Program-made: the position numbers and the translations under genes
Origin: Pelagerythrobacter rhizovicinus
GTDB taxonomy: Bacteria > Pseudomonadota > Alphaproteobacteria > Sphingomonadales > Sphingomonadaceae
DNA: 64,000 nt
Direction of reading: 5' to 3'
NCBI RefSeq assembly: GCF_004135625.1
Contig: NZ_SDPV01000001.1
Span: forward strand, 866,501-930,500
In this document: in pieces, positions 36,506 to 46,017 of the stretch
Numbering within the stretch: position 1 is the first letter of the stretch
Layout of the letters: every line of letters begins with the position of its first letter
The notes under the pieces: generated by a model
Database searches by the model: none
Told to the model about the DNA's origin: nothing
The model's input: only the letters and a program-made list of their open reading frames with translations

Positions 36506-37684
36506 TCAGAGCTCTCGAAGCACCTCATCCACGATACGGTTCACCCTGTCGCGCGTGGGAAACCCTTCGTCGATCCATTGAGATTCGACCTTCCGCAGCA
36601 CGCGCGCCACCTCAGGCCCTGCGGCAACACCTCGGGCCACGATCTCGCCGCCCCTGAGCGGAAGTTGAGGAACATCCCAGTCGATCAGCGGTGCGACGTT
36701 GCCGCCGGTGAGCAGCAGCCTGTCGATCGCGCTGTCGATGCCTTCGCGATAAGCGAGCGCACGCGGCTGCAAGGCATCGTCTGCCCGGCGCGCCGCGGCT
36801 CGGGTGACCCGTTCTCGCTGGGCCTTGGAAAGCCGCAGCCGCGCGGCGACGGCTTCTGCGACCGGCGAAAGCGCGGGCAGGAGAGCGGCCAGGCGCCGGA
36901 TCGGGTTTGGGGGGATGCCCGCCGCGTCTTCATTGGCGATCAGGCGGCGGAGTGCCTCGACACCGGTCGTGCCGACTTCGGGCAGCACGACGGGCAGCAC
37001 ACCCAGCGCCAGCATTCGTGCGACCGTGTCCGCTGGATCGGGGAGGCCGAGCAGGTTGAGCAGTTCGCCCGCGACCCGCTCCCGCGAAAGGCCCTTGAGC
37101 GTCGCGGCGAGCGCGGCGCAGGCTTCCTCCGCCTCGGCATCGAGCTCGGCGCCGAAGCGCGCCTGGAAGCGGAAATAGCGCAGGATGCGGAGGTGGTCCT
37201 CGTGAATGCGCTGGCGCGCCTCGCCGATGAACCGCACGCGCTGGGCGGCCAGATCGGCGAGCCCGCCGAACCAGTCGAAGATCTCGAGTGTGTCGGGTGC
37301 GGCGTAGAGCGCGTTGATCGTGAAATCGCGGCGGGCGGCGTCTTCGCGCCAATCCCGTGCGAAGGCGACTGTCGCGCGGCGCCCGTCGGTCGAGACGTCG
37401 CGGCGGAGCGTGGTGATTTCCACCGGCCCGCCGGGCAGGACCGCGGTGACGGTGCCGTGGTCGATCCCGGTCGGGACCGTCCTGATCCCGGCCGTTCGCA
37501 GCCGGTCGATCACGGTCGCCGGCTCGAGCGGGGTGGCAGCGTCGACATCGCGCACCTCGTGCCCGAGCAGCGCGTCGCGCACCGCGCCCCCGACCCAGCG
37601 AACGTTGTCCGCGCCCATGGCTGCGACTAGCGCGGCAAGATCCGGGCGTTGCGTCCATTCCGCGGGGGGCAGGCGCTCAGCCAT
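36506..37684 (-). CDS. CCA tRNA nucleotidyltransferase / poly(A) polymerase family
   Basis: A 392-residue class II nucleotidyltransferase. The head domain has VRWVGGAVRDALLG and the catalytic DVD in EVRDVDAAT; the RRDFTINALY motif and RILRYFRFQARFG follow. Absence of a separate poly(A) polymerase nearby gives no help, but size and tail favour the CCA-adding enzyme of Alphaproteobacteria. It overlaps the upstream Nudix gene by 8 nt and is third in the DUF1285-Nudix-CCA operon. Confidence 0.92.
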   Translation of the reverse strand: MAERLPPAEWTQRPDLAALVAAMGADNVRWVGGAVRDALLGHEVRDVDAATPLEPATVIDRLRTAGIRTVPTGIDHGTVTAVLPGGPVEITTLRRDVSTDGRRATVAFARDWREDAARRDFTINALYAAPDTLEIFDWFGGLADLAAQRVRFIGEARQRIHEDHLRILRYFRFQARFGAELDAEAEEACAALAATLKGLSRERVAGELLNLLGLPDPADTVARMLALGVLPVVLPEVGTTGVEALRRLIANEDAAGIPPNPIRRLAALLPALSPVAEAVAARLRLSKAQRERVTRAAARRADDALQPRALAYREGIDSAIDRLLLTGGNVAPLIDWDVPQLPLRGGEIVARGVAAGPEVARVLRKVESQWIDEGFPTRDRVNRIVDEVLREL

Positions 37685-38282
37685 CGAACAACGCCTTGTA
37701 TTCGAGGCGGCGGGCGAGATTGGCGATGATCGCCGCGGTCACCCCCCAGATACGGAAGCCCTCGTAATGATACTCTAGGTAGCGCCGGGTCGCCCCGCGC
37801 CAGAAGACCTCGTGCTCGGTCCAGTTTTCTCGGTCGAGCAGCAGGTCGAGCGGCGCCTCGAACCATGCCTCGACCTCGCCCGGGTTGGCGACGAGCGGCA
37901 GATCGGGGGGAATGACGCCGAGCACCGGCGTCACGTCGAATCCGGTGCCCGTCTGGTAGCGGTCGGTCCTGCCGATCACGCGCACGTCGCCCGGGCGCAT
38001 GGAGAGCTCCTCCTCCGCTTCGCGCAGGGCGGCCTCGACCGCCGTTTCGCCCGGGTCGATCTTGCCGCCGGGAAAGGCAACTTGCCCAGGATGATCGCGC
38101 ATGCCGTGCGGGCGCTGCGTCAGGATCACGCCGGGTGAGGGGCGGTCGGTCACCGCGATCAGCACCGCCGCGTCCGCCGTACGGCTGGCGTCGGCAAAGC
38201 GCTCGTCGGTCAGCAGGTCGGGAATGTCCGCGCGGTGCCCCTGTTCGAACAGGGCTTCGAGGCGGTCGAAAAGCGAGCTCAT
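37677..38282 (-). CDS. CoA pyrophosphohydrolase-type Nudix enzyme (NudL-like)
   Basis: A 201-residue Nudix hydrolase. The Nudix box GGKIDPGETAVEAALREAEEELSM is preceded by LTQRPHGMRDHPGQVAFPGG, the UPF0035-type lead typical of CoA diphosphatases. The start is ATG at 38282, inside the ATGA overlap with DUF1285. The longer frame to 38921 is antisense to real coding sequence and rejected. Confidence 0.92.
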   Translation of the reverse strand: MSSLFDRLEALFEQGHRADIPDLLTDERFADASRTADAAVLIAVTDRPSPGVILTQRPHGMRDHPGQVAFPGGKIDPGETAVEAALREAEEELSMRPGDVRVIGRTDRYQTGTGFDVTPVLGVIPPDLPLVANPGEVEAWFEAPLDLLLDRENWTEHEVFWRGATRRYLEYHYEGFRIWGVTAAIIANLARRLEYKALFDG

Positions 38283-38827
38283 TGCGGCAAGAGAGGGAAG
38301 GTCTCGCCCCGGCTCGTCACCGTCCGTCCGTCGCCTTCGGCCAGTGCGATCTCGGCGAGTTGCTGCCAGGTGCTGCGGTTCAGCCGCGCCTCGCACCCGC
38401 GCCGTACGCCGAGATAGATCGCGGGCGTTTCGATCTGGTCGCCGGCACGTAGCGGGTTGTCCCGCCCGGCGACGATCAGTTCGTCGGTGTTGAGGCGGAA
38501 GGCGAGATCGCCATCGCGCCGTACCACGTCGGTTGCGATGAAGGCCGCATCCTCGACCTCGATCGATAGCTTCTCGAACGGGGTGACGAGCCAGTGCCGT
38601 CCATTGTCGTCGCGCGTGAGCAGTCCGGAGAAGGCGCGCACCATTGCCTGGCGGGTTATGGGGCCGCCGTCGTGATACCAGGTGCCGTCTGCCGCGATCC
38701 GCATGCGGCTGTCGCCCGAGCTCTCCGGACGCCATTCCTCGACCGGTGGCAGTTTGCGCGCCGCGACCTGCTCGGCGATTTGGTCGAGCGTCAGTCCGGC
38801 AAGTTCGGGGGGCGGTTGGTATGGCAT
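38279..38827 (-). CDS. DUF1285 protein
   Basis: A 182-residue protein of the DUF1285 family, with GDSRMRIAADGTWYHDGGPITR near the start and TPFEKLSIEVEDAAF in the middle. The function is not known; structures show two small beta domains. Conserved next to the Nudix and CCA-transferase genes, and coupled to the Nudix gene by ATGA. Confidence 0.9.
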   Translation of the reverse strand: MPYQPPPELAGLTLDQIAEQVAARKLPPVEEWRPESSGDSRMRIAADGTWYHDGGPITRQAMVRAFSGLLTRDDNGRHWLVTPFEKLSIEVEDAAFIATDVVRRDGDLAFRLNTDELIVAGRDNPLRAGDQIETPAIYLGVRRGCEARLNRSTWQQLAEIALAEGDGRTVTSRGETFPLLPQ

Positions 38828-38851
38828 CGGCAGTGCGATGCCACGGCGCGA

Positions 38852-39367
38852 TCAATTCGCCAAGGTCTCGGGCCAGGGGCCCAACATGCCTTCTGCCGGG
38901 AGTACCGCCGGATTGTCGCACCGGACCAGCAGGCGCGCGGGATCGTAGGGGCCGGGACAGTGCCAGCCGCCGGTCGGCGCAGCGGTGAAGCCGAAGAAGC
39001 GGCCATAGTATTCCGGATCGCCGATCATCACCTGCGGCAGGGCACCGGGTTCGAGGGCCCCCAGGACGGCAAGCATCAGCGCCTTGCCGAAACCTTCGTT
39101 CTGCCGTTCGGGCACGACCGCGACGGGGCCGACCATGATCATCGGATGCGCCCGGCCCTCCGGGTCGGTCAGTGCAACCGGCCAGAGCTGGATCGTTCCG
39201 ACCAGATAGTCGTCATCCGCCAGGGCGAAACTGAGGGCGGGCAGCCAGTCGGTGCCCTCGCGGATGCGGTAGGCGGTGCGGGCATGGCGGTCCGGCCCGA
39301 ACGCGCGGTCGAGCAGCGCCTCGATCAGCGTGGCCTCTACGTTGGCAAGGGGGACGATCGTCGCCAT
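38852..39367 (-). CDS. GNAT-family N-acetyltransferase
   Basis: A 171-residue acyltransferase. The acetyl-CoA loop is in VVPERQNEGFGKALML, matching R/QxxGxG/A with E replacing the second basic position; VMIGDPEYYGRFFGF is a typical strand-helix. The substrate is unknown; YhbS-like proteins share this pattern. It stands 24 nt upstream of DUF1285 in the same direction. Confidence 0.88.
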   Translation of the reverse strand: MATIVPLANVEATLIEALLDRAFGPDRHARTAYRIREGTDWLPALSFALADDDYLVGTIQLWPVALTDPEGRAHPMIMVGPVAVVPERQNEGFGKALMLAVLGALEPGALPQVMIGDPEYYGRFFGFTAAPTGGWHCPGPYDPARLLVRCDNPAVLPAEGMLGPWPETLAN

Positions 39368-39444
39368 AGGCGCGCGCCGTTAGGGGCGGCGCGCGCCGCT
39401 GTCGATCAAATTCGCCTTCGCGGGCGTCGCGTGCAGCTTTGCGT

Positions 39445-40641
39445 CTAGCGAGGCGTCAACTTGATGAGACGCCCGCCTTCGCGATCCTCGAGTATCCAGA
39501 GGGCGCCGTCGGGCCCTTCGAGGATGTCGCGCACACGCTTTTCGAATGGGTACCGGCCAGCCTCCGTCGCCTTCTGGCCCTCGATCGAGACGCGCACGAT
39601 CGCGGTCGGCTTCATTGCACCGATGATGGCTTGGCCCTTCCACTCGGGCCAGAGCTTGCCGGAGTAGAACACGAAGTCGCCCGGCGCGATGACCGGATCC
39701 CAACTGAGCGCCGGCGCGTGGAATTCGGGGCGGGTGCTGTGGTCGGGAATCGGGTCGCCGCCGTAGTGAACGCCGTCCGACACGACCGGCCAGCCGTAGT
39801 TCTCGCCGCGCACGACGAGGTTGAGCTCGTCGCCGCCGGCCGGTCCGTGCTCGAGGTCCCACAGCCGACCTTCCGCATCGAACTGCAGACCGAGAATGTT
39901 GCGGTGGCCGTACGACCAGATCTCGTCGGAGGGGCTGCCGCGTTCCGCGAAGGGATTGCCGGGCGCCGGCTCGCCGTCGAGCGTCAGCCGCAGAACGCTG
40001 CCGAGGTTGTTCGACAGATCCTGCGCCGGCTCCATCTTCTGCCGGTCGCCCGAGGCGAGGAAGAGGTATTGCCCGTCGGGCGAGAAGGCGATGCGGTGCG
40101 AATAGTGGCCGCGGCCGGTGACTTTCGGCTGCTGGCGCCAGATCACCGAAAGGCCCTCGACGGCGCAGGCATCGGCCTGCTCGCAGACGAGCGTGCCCCT
40201 GCCGAGCGCTGCCCCGCGCGTATCGCCTTCGCCCGCCTCGGCCCAGGTGAGATAGATCGTCCGGCGATCGAGCGTCTCCGAACTTTCGGAGGGAAGGAAC
40301 GCCACGTCGCCGAGGCCGCCCTGGCCGCCATAGTCGACCTCCGGCATTCCGGTGACGGTGCCGGTTCGCCCGGTCCCGGTGTCGACGAACTTCATCGTCC
40401 CGGCCTTTTCGGTGATGAACAGAACGCTGGTGCCCGGCGCGAATGCGGCGGCCCAGGGTTCGTCGAAGGTGCCGAGGGACACCGCCCTGAATTCCTCCGC
40501 AGGGGTAACGGTCACGTCCTCGCCGACCGGTGTCGCGGCAGCATCGGGCGCAGGGCTATCCCCAGCGGGTTCCGCGCTGCAGCTTGCGGAGAAGAGCGCA
40601 CACGGCGATATGACCGCGGCGAGAATCGCAGATTTCGTCAT
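39445..40641 (-). CDS. PQQ-dependent sugar dehydrogenase-like exported protein (YliI/Asd type)
   Basis: A 398-residue beta-propeller protein. The signal region ends near FSASC (C21), so it is probably a lipoprotein though the lipobox is imperfect. Motifs EPWAAAF, GQGGLGDVAF, SYGHRNILGLQFD and LEHGPAGGDELNL are those of aldose sugar dehydrogenases. PQQ synthesis genes are not in the window. The ATG is preceded by GAGGAG on the minus strand and overlaps, head to head, the rnhB ATG. Confidence 0.92.
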   Translation of the reverse strand: MTKSAILAAVISPCALFSASCSAEPAGDSPAPDAAATPVGEDVTVTPAEEFRAVSLGTFDEPWAAAFAPGTSVLFITEKAGTMKFVDTGTGRTGTVTGMPEVDYGGQGGLGDVAFLPSESSETLDRRTIYLTWAEAGEGDTRGAALGRGTLVCEQADACAVEGLSVIWRQQPKVTGRGHYSHRIAFSPDGQYLFLASGDRQKMEPAQDLSNNLGSVLRLTLDGEPAPGNPFAERGSPSDEIWSYGHRNILGLQFDAEGRLWDLEHGPAGGDELNLVVRGENYGWPVVSDGVHYGGDPIPDHSTRPEFHAPALSWDPVIAPGDFVFYSGKLWPEWKGQAIIGAMKPTAIVRVSIEGQKATEAGRYPFEKRVRDILEGPDGALWILEDREGGRLIKLTPR

Positions 40642-41263
40642 GTTCAGTGGAACTCCTCATCACGCGTTTGGGTCTGCCCCGCTCATCGTCGGCGTCGACG
40701 AGGCAGGGCGAGGACCTTTGGCCGGCCCGGTTGTGGCCGCTGCCGTGGCGCTGTGCAAGCCGCGACCGGCGGGGCTCGACGATTCCAAGAAGCTTTGCGC
40801 CAACTCGCGGGGCCGGCTCGATGTCACGATTCGTCGCCGCTGCGCGTGGGGCATCGGCGTTGTCGAAGTCGAAGATATCGACCGGCTCAACATCTTCGGG
40901 GCGACGATGCTCGCGATGACCCTGGCGGTGGCACGGCTGGCGGAGGTGCTTGCGTGCGATCCCGACGAGGTGCTGGTCGACGGTAACCTCACCCCCCACG
41001 GTCGCCGGCCGGAATGGCGCTGGGCGGCGCGGCCGATCGTGGGCGGCGATGCCAAGGAGCCGGCGATCTCCGCCGCGTCGATCGTCGCCAAGGAATGGCG
41101 CGACCGCATGATGATCGAGGCCGCCCGCAAACATCCCCATTACGGGTGGGAGCGCAACAAGGGCTACGGCACGCCCGACCATGTCGAGGCGCTGCGCAAT
41201 CACGGCCCAACCCCGCTCCATCGCCGCAGCTTCGCGCCGGTCGCGCAGATGGAACTGTTCTGA
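40640..41263 (+). CDS. rnhB: Ribonuclease HII
   Basis: A 207-residue enzyme removing RNA from RNA-DNA hybrids, including single ribonucleotides. The family signature VGVDEAGRGPLAGP begins at about residue 17; the later acidic residues (EVLVDGN, SIVAKEWRDRMM) are present. The ATG at 40640-40642 shares two bases with the divergent ATG of the sugar dehydrogenase gene. Only a weak ribosome site is seen, so its promoter must lie within the neighbour's coding sequence. Next to ccrM, as in Caulobacter. Confidence 0.93.
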   Translation: MFSGTPHHAFGSAPLIVGVDEAGRGPLAGPVVAAAVALCKPRPAGLDDSKKLCANSRGRLDVTIRRRCAWGIGVVEVEDIDRLNIFGATMLAMTLAVARLAEVLACDPDEVLVDGNLTPHGRRPEWRWAARPIVGGDAKEPAISAASIVAKEWRDRMMIEAARKHPHYGWERNKGYGTPDHVEALRNHGPTPLHRRSFAPVAQMELF

Positions 41264-41268
41264 CGAGC

Positions 41269-42594
<1,326 letters not shown>

Positions 42595-42625
42595 TCCTGC
42601 GGATCACGAATTGATTTTATCGTGA

Positions 42626-42695
42626 GTCCCCGCGAAGGCGGGGACCTCAGGCGGCGCGGTGCAACGTGGCCCGAGATCCCCGCCTTCGCAGGGAT
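42626..42695. repeat. Intergenic palindrome between ccrM and folP
   Basis: GTCCCCGC (42626-42633), GAAG, GCGGGGAC (42638-42645) is a perfect stem. A second half, ATCCCCGCCTTCGC (from 42676) to GGGAT (42691-42695), is an inverted copy of the first arm (GCGAAGGCGGGGA against TCCCCGCCTTCGC). It looks like a dispersed alphaproteobacterial intergenic repeat. Confidence 0.65.
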
Positions 42696-42710
42696 ACGCA
42701 GGGGAGTCGA

Positions 42711-43823
42711 ATGCCCGACCAGATCTACCTCCGCCCGATCGGCCTCGCCCCCAGTCCGCAGAGCGAGGAGGGCGATTGCATCCGGCTCGCCGGCGGGTTG
42801 ACCCATGCGCACCGTTTCGCCGCGATCCTGCGGCGGGACGGCGAGGTGATCGAGCGCTGGCGCTTCACCCCGGCAACGGTGGACGAGATGCTTGGGCGGC
42901 TGCCCGACGGGTTCGGCGCCGACGCCGAGGCGCAATGGGCGAACCTGCGCATGGCGCATCCACCGATCGAAATGGGCGCGCGAACGGTGCGTCTGGACCA
43001 GCCGCAGATCATGGGTATCCTGAACGTCACGCCCGACAGCTTCTCCGACGGCGGCAAGTTCCTCGACGACCCGGAAGAGGGGCGTGCCCATGCAGCCGCG
43101 ATGCTGGAGGCGGGTGCCGCGATCGTCGACGTGGGTGGCGAGAGCACGCGGCCCGGCGCGCCGGCGGTCTGGGAGGGAGACGAACTGGCGCGCGTGATCC
43201 CCGCCATCGAGTACTGCGCGGGAATGGGCGCGGCGATCAGCGTGGATACCCGCCGCCCCGCAGTGATGGACGCCGCGCTCCACGCCGGCGCACATATGGT
43301 CAATGATGTTTCGGCGCTGCGCCACGACCCGCGCAGTCTGGAACTTGTCGCAGCGCGGGCTTGCCCCGTCGTGCTCGTGCATGCGCCGGGAAAGGGCGAC
43401 GACCTCCACGGCGGTGCGGACTACGAGAGTGTCGTGTTCGACGTGTTCGACTGGCTGCGAGAGAGGCGCGACGCGGCCGTCGAGGCGGGTGTGCCGCGGG
43501 GCCGGATCGTGCTCGATCCGGGCATCGGCTTCGGAAAGAGCCTGGGCGAAAACCTGGCGCTCCTCAACGCGCTGCCGCTGTTTCATGCGCTCGGGCAGCC
43601 CCTGCTGCTGGGTGCGAGCCGCAAGCGGATGATCGGCGCACTCAGCAATGAGGCGCCCGCTCACGAGCGCCGGGGCGGCAGTATCGCGCTGGCGATTGCG
43701 GGAATGAACGCCGGCGTCCAGCTTCTGCGCGTTCATGACGTCGCTGAAACCGTCCAGGCCCGCAACGTCTGGCGCGGCCTGCGCGACGCCGCGCTGACCG
43801 ACTTTTCGGATCTTCCGGCCTAG
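42711..43823 (+). CDS. folP: Dihydropteroate synthase
   Basis: A 370-residue enzyme joining p-aminobenzoate to dihydropterin pyrophosphate in folate synthesis. IMGILNVTPDSFSDGG, DVGGESTRPGA, VNDVSA and the GASRKRMIG motif are complete. It is about 90 residues longer than E. coli FolP because of an N-terminal region (1-95) of unknown role; the start MPDQIYLRP was kept since the sequence remains coding-like. It ends overlapping the GGDEF gene stop. Confidence 0.95.
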   Translation: MPDQIYLRPIGLAPSPQSEEGDCIRLAGGLTHAHRFAAILRRDGEVIERWRFTPATVDEMLGRLPDGFGADAEAQWANLRMAHPPIEMGARTVRLDQPQIMGILNVTPDSFSDGGKFLDDPEEGRAHAAAMLEAGAAIVDVGGESTRPGAPAVWEGDELARVIPAIEYCAGMGAAISVDTRRPAVMDAALHAGAHMVNDVSALRHDPRSLELVAARACPVVLVHAPGKGDDLHGGADYESVVFDVFDWLRERRDAAVEAGVPRGRIVLDPGIGFGKSLGENLALLNALPLFHALGQPLLLGASRKRMIGALSNEAPAHERRGGSIALAIAGMNAGVQLLRVHDVAETVQARNVWRGLRDAALTDFSDLPA

Positions 43824-44803
43824 AGGCGCCAGCCGAAGGAGCGCACGCGATTGCGTCCGTCCGCCTTCGCGCAATAGAGCGCATCGTCGGCCGCGCTCAG
43901 GATGCCCTCGCGATACCAGTCGGTCGGGAGATCGGTGATCGCCGGTCCGAGGGATGCCGCGCCCACGCTTACGGTAACGACTTCGTACAAGCTGAAACCG
44001 TGAGCGATCTCCAGGGCTTCGACCTCGGCTCGAAAGCGCTCGGCGATCGACGTGGCATCTGCGCGGCTGATACCGGGCAGCACCGCGACGAACTCCTCAC
44101 CGCCGTAGCGCGCCGCTTCCCCTCCCGCCGATTCGATACAGGTCCGAAGACATTTCGCGATACGGCGGATGCAATGGTCACCGGCGAGATGGCCGTACTC
44201 GTCGTTGTAGCTCTTGAACCAGTCAATGTCGGCCATGAGCACCGAAAGCGGCTCCCGCATGCGCGAGGCGGACTTCGTCTTCTGCCGCAATGCGAGGTCC
44301 AGGCCGCGGCGATTCATCAGTTGCGTCAGGTGATCGCAGCGCGTTCGCGCGGCCAGCCGCCGTGCCGCCGCCCTCAGTTGCCGCGTCGCGCGATGCCGCC
44401 TCGTGATGTCGGTCGCAGCGACAATCATCCCTTCGACCTGACCGGCCGTGGTGAGAGGATTGACGGAGAGTTGATAGTGCCTGCCGGCGTGACCTATCTC
44501 GCATTCCAGGGTCGGACGGCCTCTGTCCAGCAATTCCATGGCGTGCCTTGCGAGGACGGCGGTGTGCGGCAGCAGTTCCGCCAGGCTGCCGCCAATAAGC
44601 GCTGGGCGCGACAGGCGCAGTGCACCGGCAGCCGCATCGTTCGCGAAGACGAGTCTCAGGTCGCGATCCAGGAGCAGGATCGGTACCGGACCGCGGGAAA
44701 CCGCCCGCAGCAAATCACCCTCGTCAACTTCCCGCGATCGTGCCCGCAGGCACAACGGCGGACTGGCGCGCGGCACGCTAAGGAGATCAACTGCGAAGTT
44801 CAT
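43820..44803 (-). CDS. PAS-GGDEF diguanylate cyclase
   Basis: A 327-residue protein. A PAS domain (about 30-150; PVPILLLDRDLRLVFANDAA, GMIVAATDITRRH) precedes a GGDEF domain (about 165-327) with the intact active site RYGGEEF, which should make c-di-GMP. There is no transmembrane segment, so it acts in the cytoplasm. An RxxD inhibitory site is not obvious. It shares the long gap 44804-45319 with the divergent signalling cassette. Confidence 0.9.
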   Translation of the reverse strand: MNFAVDLLSVPRASPPLCLRARSREVDEGDLLRAVSRGPVPILLLDRDLRLVFANDAAAGALRLSRPALIGGSLAELLPHTAVLARHAMELLDRGRPTLECEIGHAGRHYQLSVNPLTTAGQVEGMIVAATDITRRHRATRQLRAAARRLAARTRCDHLTQLMNRRGLDLALRQKTKSASRMREPLSVLMADIDWFKSYNDEYGHLAGDHCIRRIAKCLRTCIESAGGEAARYGGEEFVAVLPGISRADATSIAERFRAEVEALEIAHGFSLYEVVTVSVGAASLGPAITDLPTDWYREGILSAADDALYCAKADGRNRVRSFGWRL

Positions 44804-45319
44804 GCGGCGCCGATACTGGTTTCAACTGGTCGAGGAGCAGCCTGCCTTGATACCTCCGCGCGTCTGATGTCACGTCAAAAAGTGTAAAATTCGCGCGAAG
44901 ATCATTAGGTTAATGCACTGATAACCATCATTTTATTCCGACTGATCTTGTGATCGATCGAGCATGGCTGGTTCGCGCTGGACCCGCGCCTTCGCGCGTT
45001 GTCGAGGCGCAATATGCGCGCTAGGTCACGAGGGATAGCCGGCCGGTTGCCAATAGGCCATGAGCGCAACGGAAGCGGGCGCGATCGGAAGTCGGGGACG
45101 AACGATGAATGGAGCGATAGCGCATATCCGCCAGGCAAGATGGACGCTCCGGCGGCTGTCTTGAAATTGTAAACGAGTGTGAAATCAGTGCCTCAACTCT
45201 TGGAAAACGCACGAACGCGATGTCCTGAAGGCGCAAATTCGGGCACGGAGGCGCACACCGCATTTCGTGCGAACCTGACGCTTGCTCCAAGCGTTCCACC
45301 GTGGGCAAACTGGAAAGCG
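44804..45319. other. Gene-free divergent control region
   Basis: About 516 nt between the GGDEF gene (minus) and the response-regulator gene (plus) with no convincing gene. It contains an AT-rich part at about 44870-44940 with a GTTA-N9-TAAC dyad near 44911-44927, and an AT-rich part at 45160-45190 (TTGAAATTGTAAACG). A frame continues upstream of the regulator from 45179 but lacks a ribosome site. Promoters for both directions are expected here. Confidence 0.6.
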
Positions 45320-46006
45320 ATGCGCATAGCGATCCTTGAAGACGACCCCACCGTTGCGGTCCAGTTGAGCGAGACGCTCTCGACAGCTGGTCACCACTGC
45401 TTCGCGTTCGAGAGCGGCAGGCAGTTGATGAAGTTCCTTCGCAGCGAGACGGCCGACGTGGTCCTGCTGGACTGGAATATTCCGGACGCCTCGGGCCTCG
45501 AGGTCGCCCGATGGATGAACAAGACGCTCGAGCCACCGCCGCCGATTGTGATGATCACGGTGCGTTCGGTCGAAGAAGACATCCTCGCCGCGTTCCGGGT
45601 CGGCATCGATGACTACGTGACCAAACCCGTGCAGCCGGCTGTTCTGCTCGCCAGGATCGAGGCGGTCGCGCGGCGTGCCTATCCGGAGCCGCCGAAGAAC
45701 AGGTCCGAGCAATTCGGTCGCTATCGCTTCGATACCCAGTTGAAGCAGATCCGCCTCGATGGCGAAGCGATACCGGTCACCCGAAAGGAGTTCGCGCTTG
45801 CGCTTCTCCTCTTCCACAACCTCAACCGCAGCCTCTCACGTTCGTATATCTTCGAAGCCGTCTGGGGAGGGAACCCCGACATCCAGACGCGAACCGTGGA
45901 TACGCACATCTCCAAGGTGCGAGCCAAGCTAAAGCTTCGGGCTGAGCACGGTTTTCGGGTTGTTCCGCTATACGGCTACGGGTACCGGCTAGAACCGACC
46001 GGGTAG
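45320..46006 (+). CDS. OmpR/PhoB-type response regulator
   Basis: A 228-residue two-component regulator. The receiver domain (1-120) has the acidic pocket ED (7-8), phospho-acceptor D51 (VVLLDWNIPD), T80 and K102 (VTKPV). A winged-helix DNA-binding domain follows (about 130-225; VDTHISKVRAKL, GYGYRLEP). The start MRIAILEDDP is chosen over a frame 141 nt longer. It lies 11 nt before the LysM-FecR gene and very probably pairs with the CHASE2 kinase of the same cluster. Confidence 0.93.
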   Translation: MRIAILEDDPTVAVQLSETLSTAGHHCFAFESGRQLMKFLRSETADVVLLDWNIPDASGLEVARWMNKTLEPPPPIVMITVRSVEEDILAAFRVGIDDYVTKPVQPAVLLARIEAVARRAYPEPPKNRSEQFGRYRFDTQLKQIRLDGEAIPVTRKEFALALLLFHNLNRSLSRSYIFEAVWGGNPDIQTRTVDTHISKVRAKLKLRAEHGFRVVPLYGYGYRLEPTG

Positions 46007-46017
46007 GTTGGGGGCAC

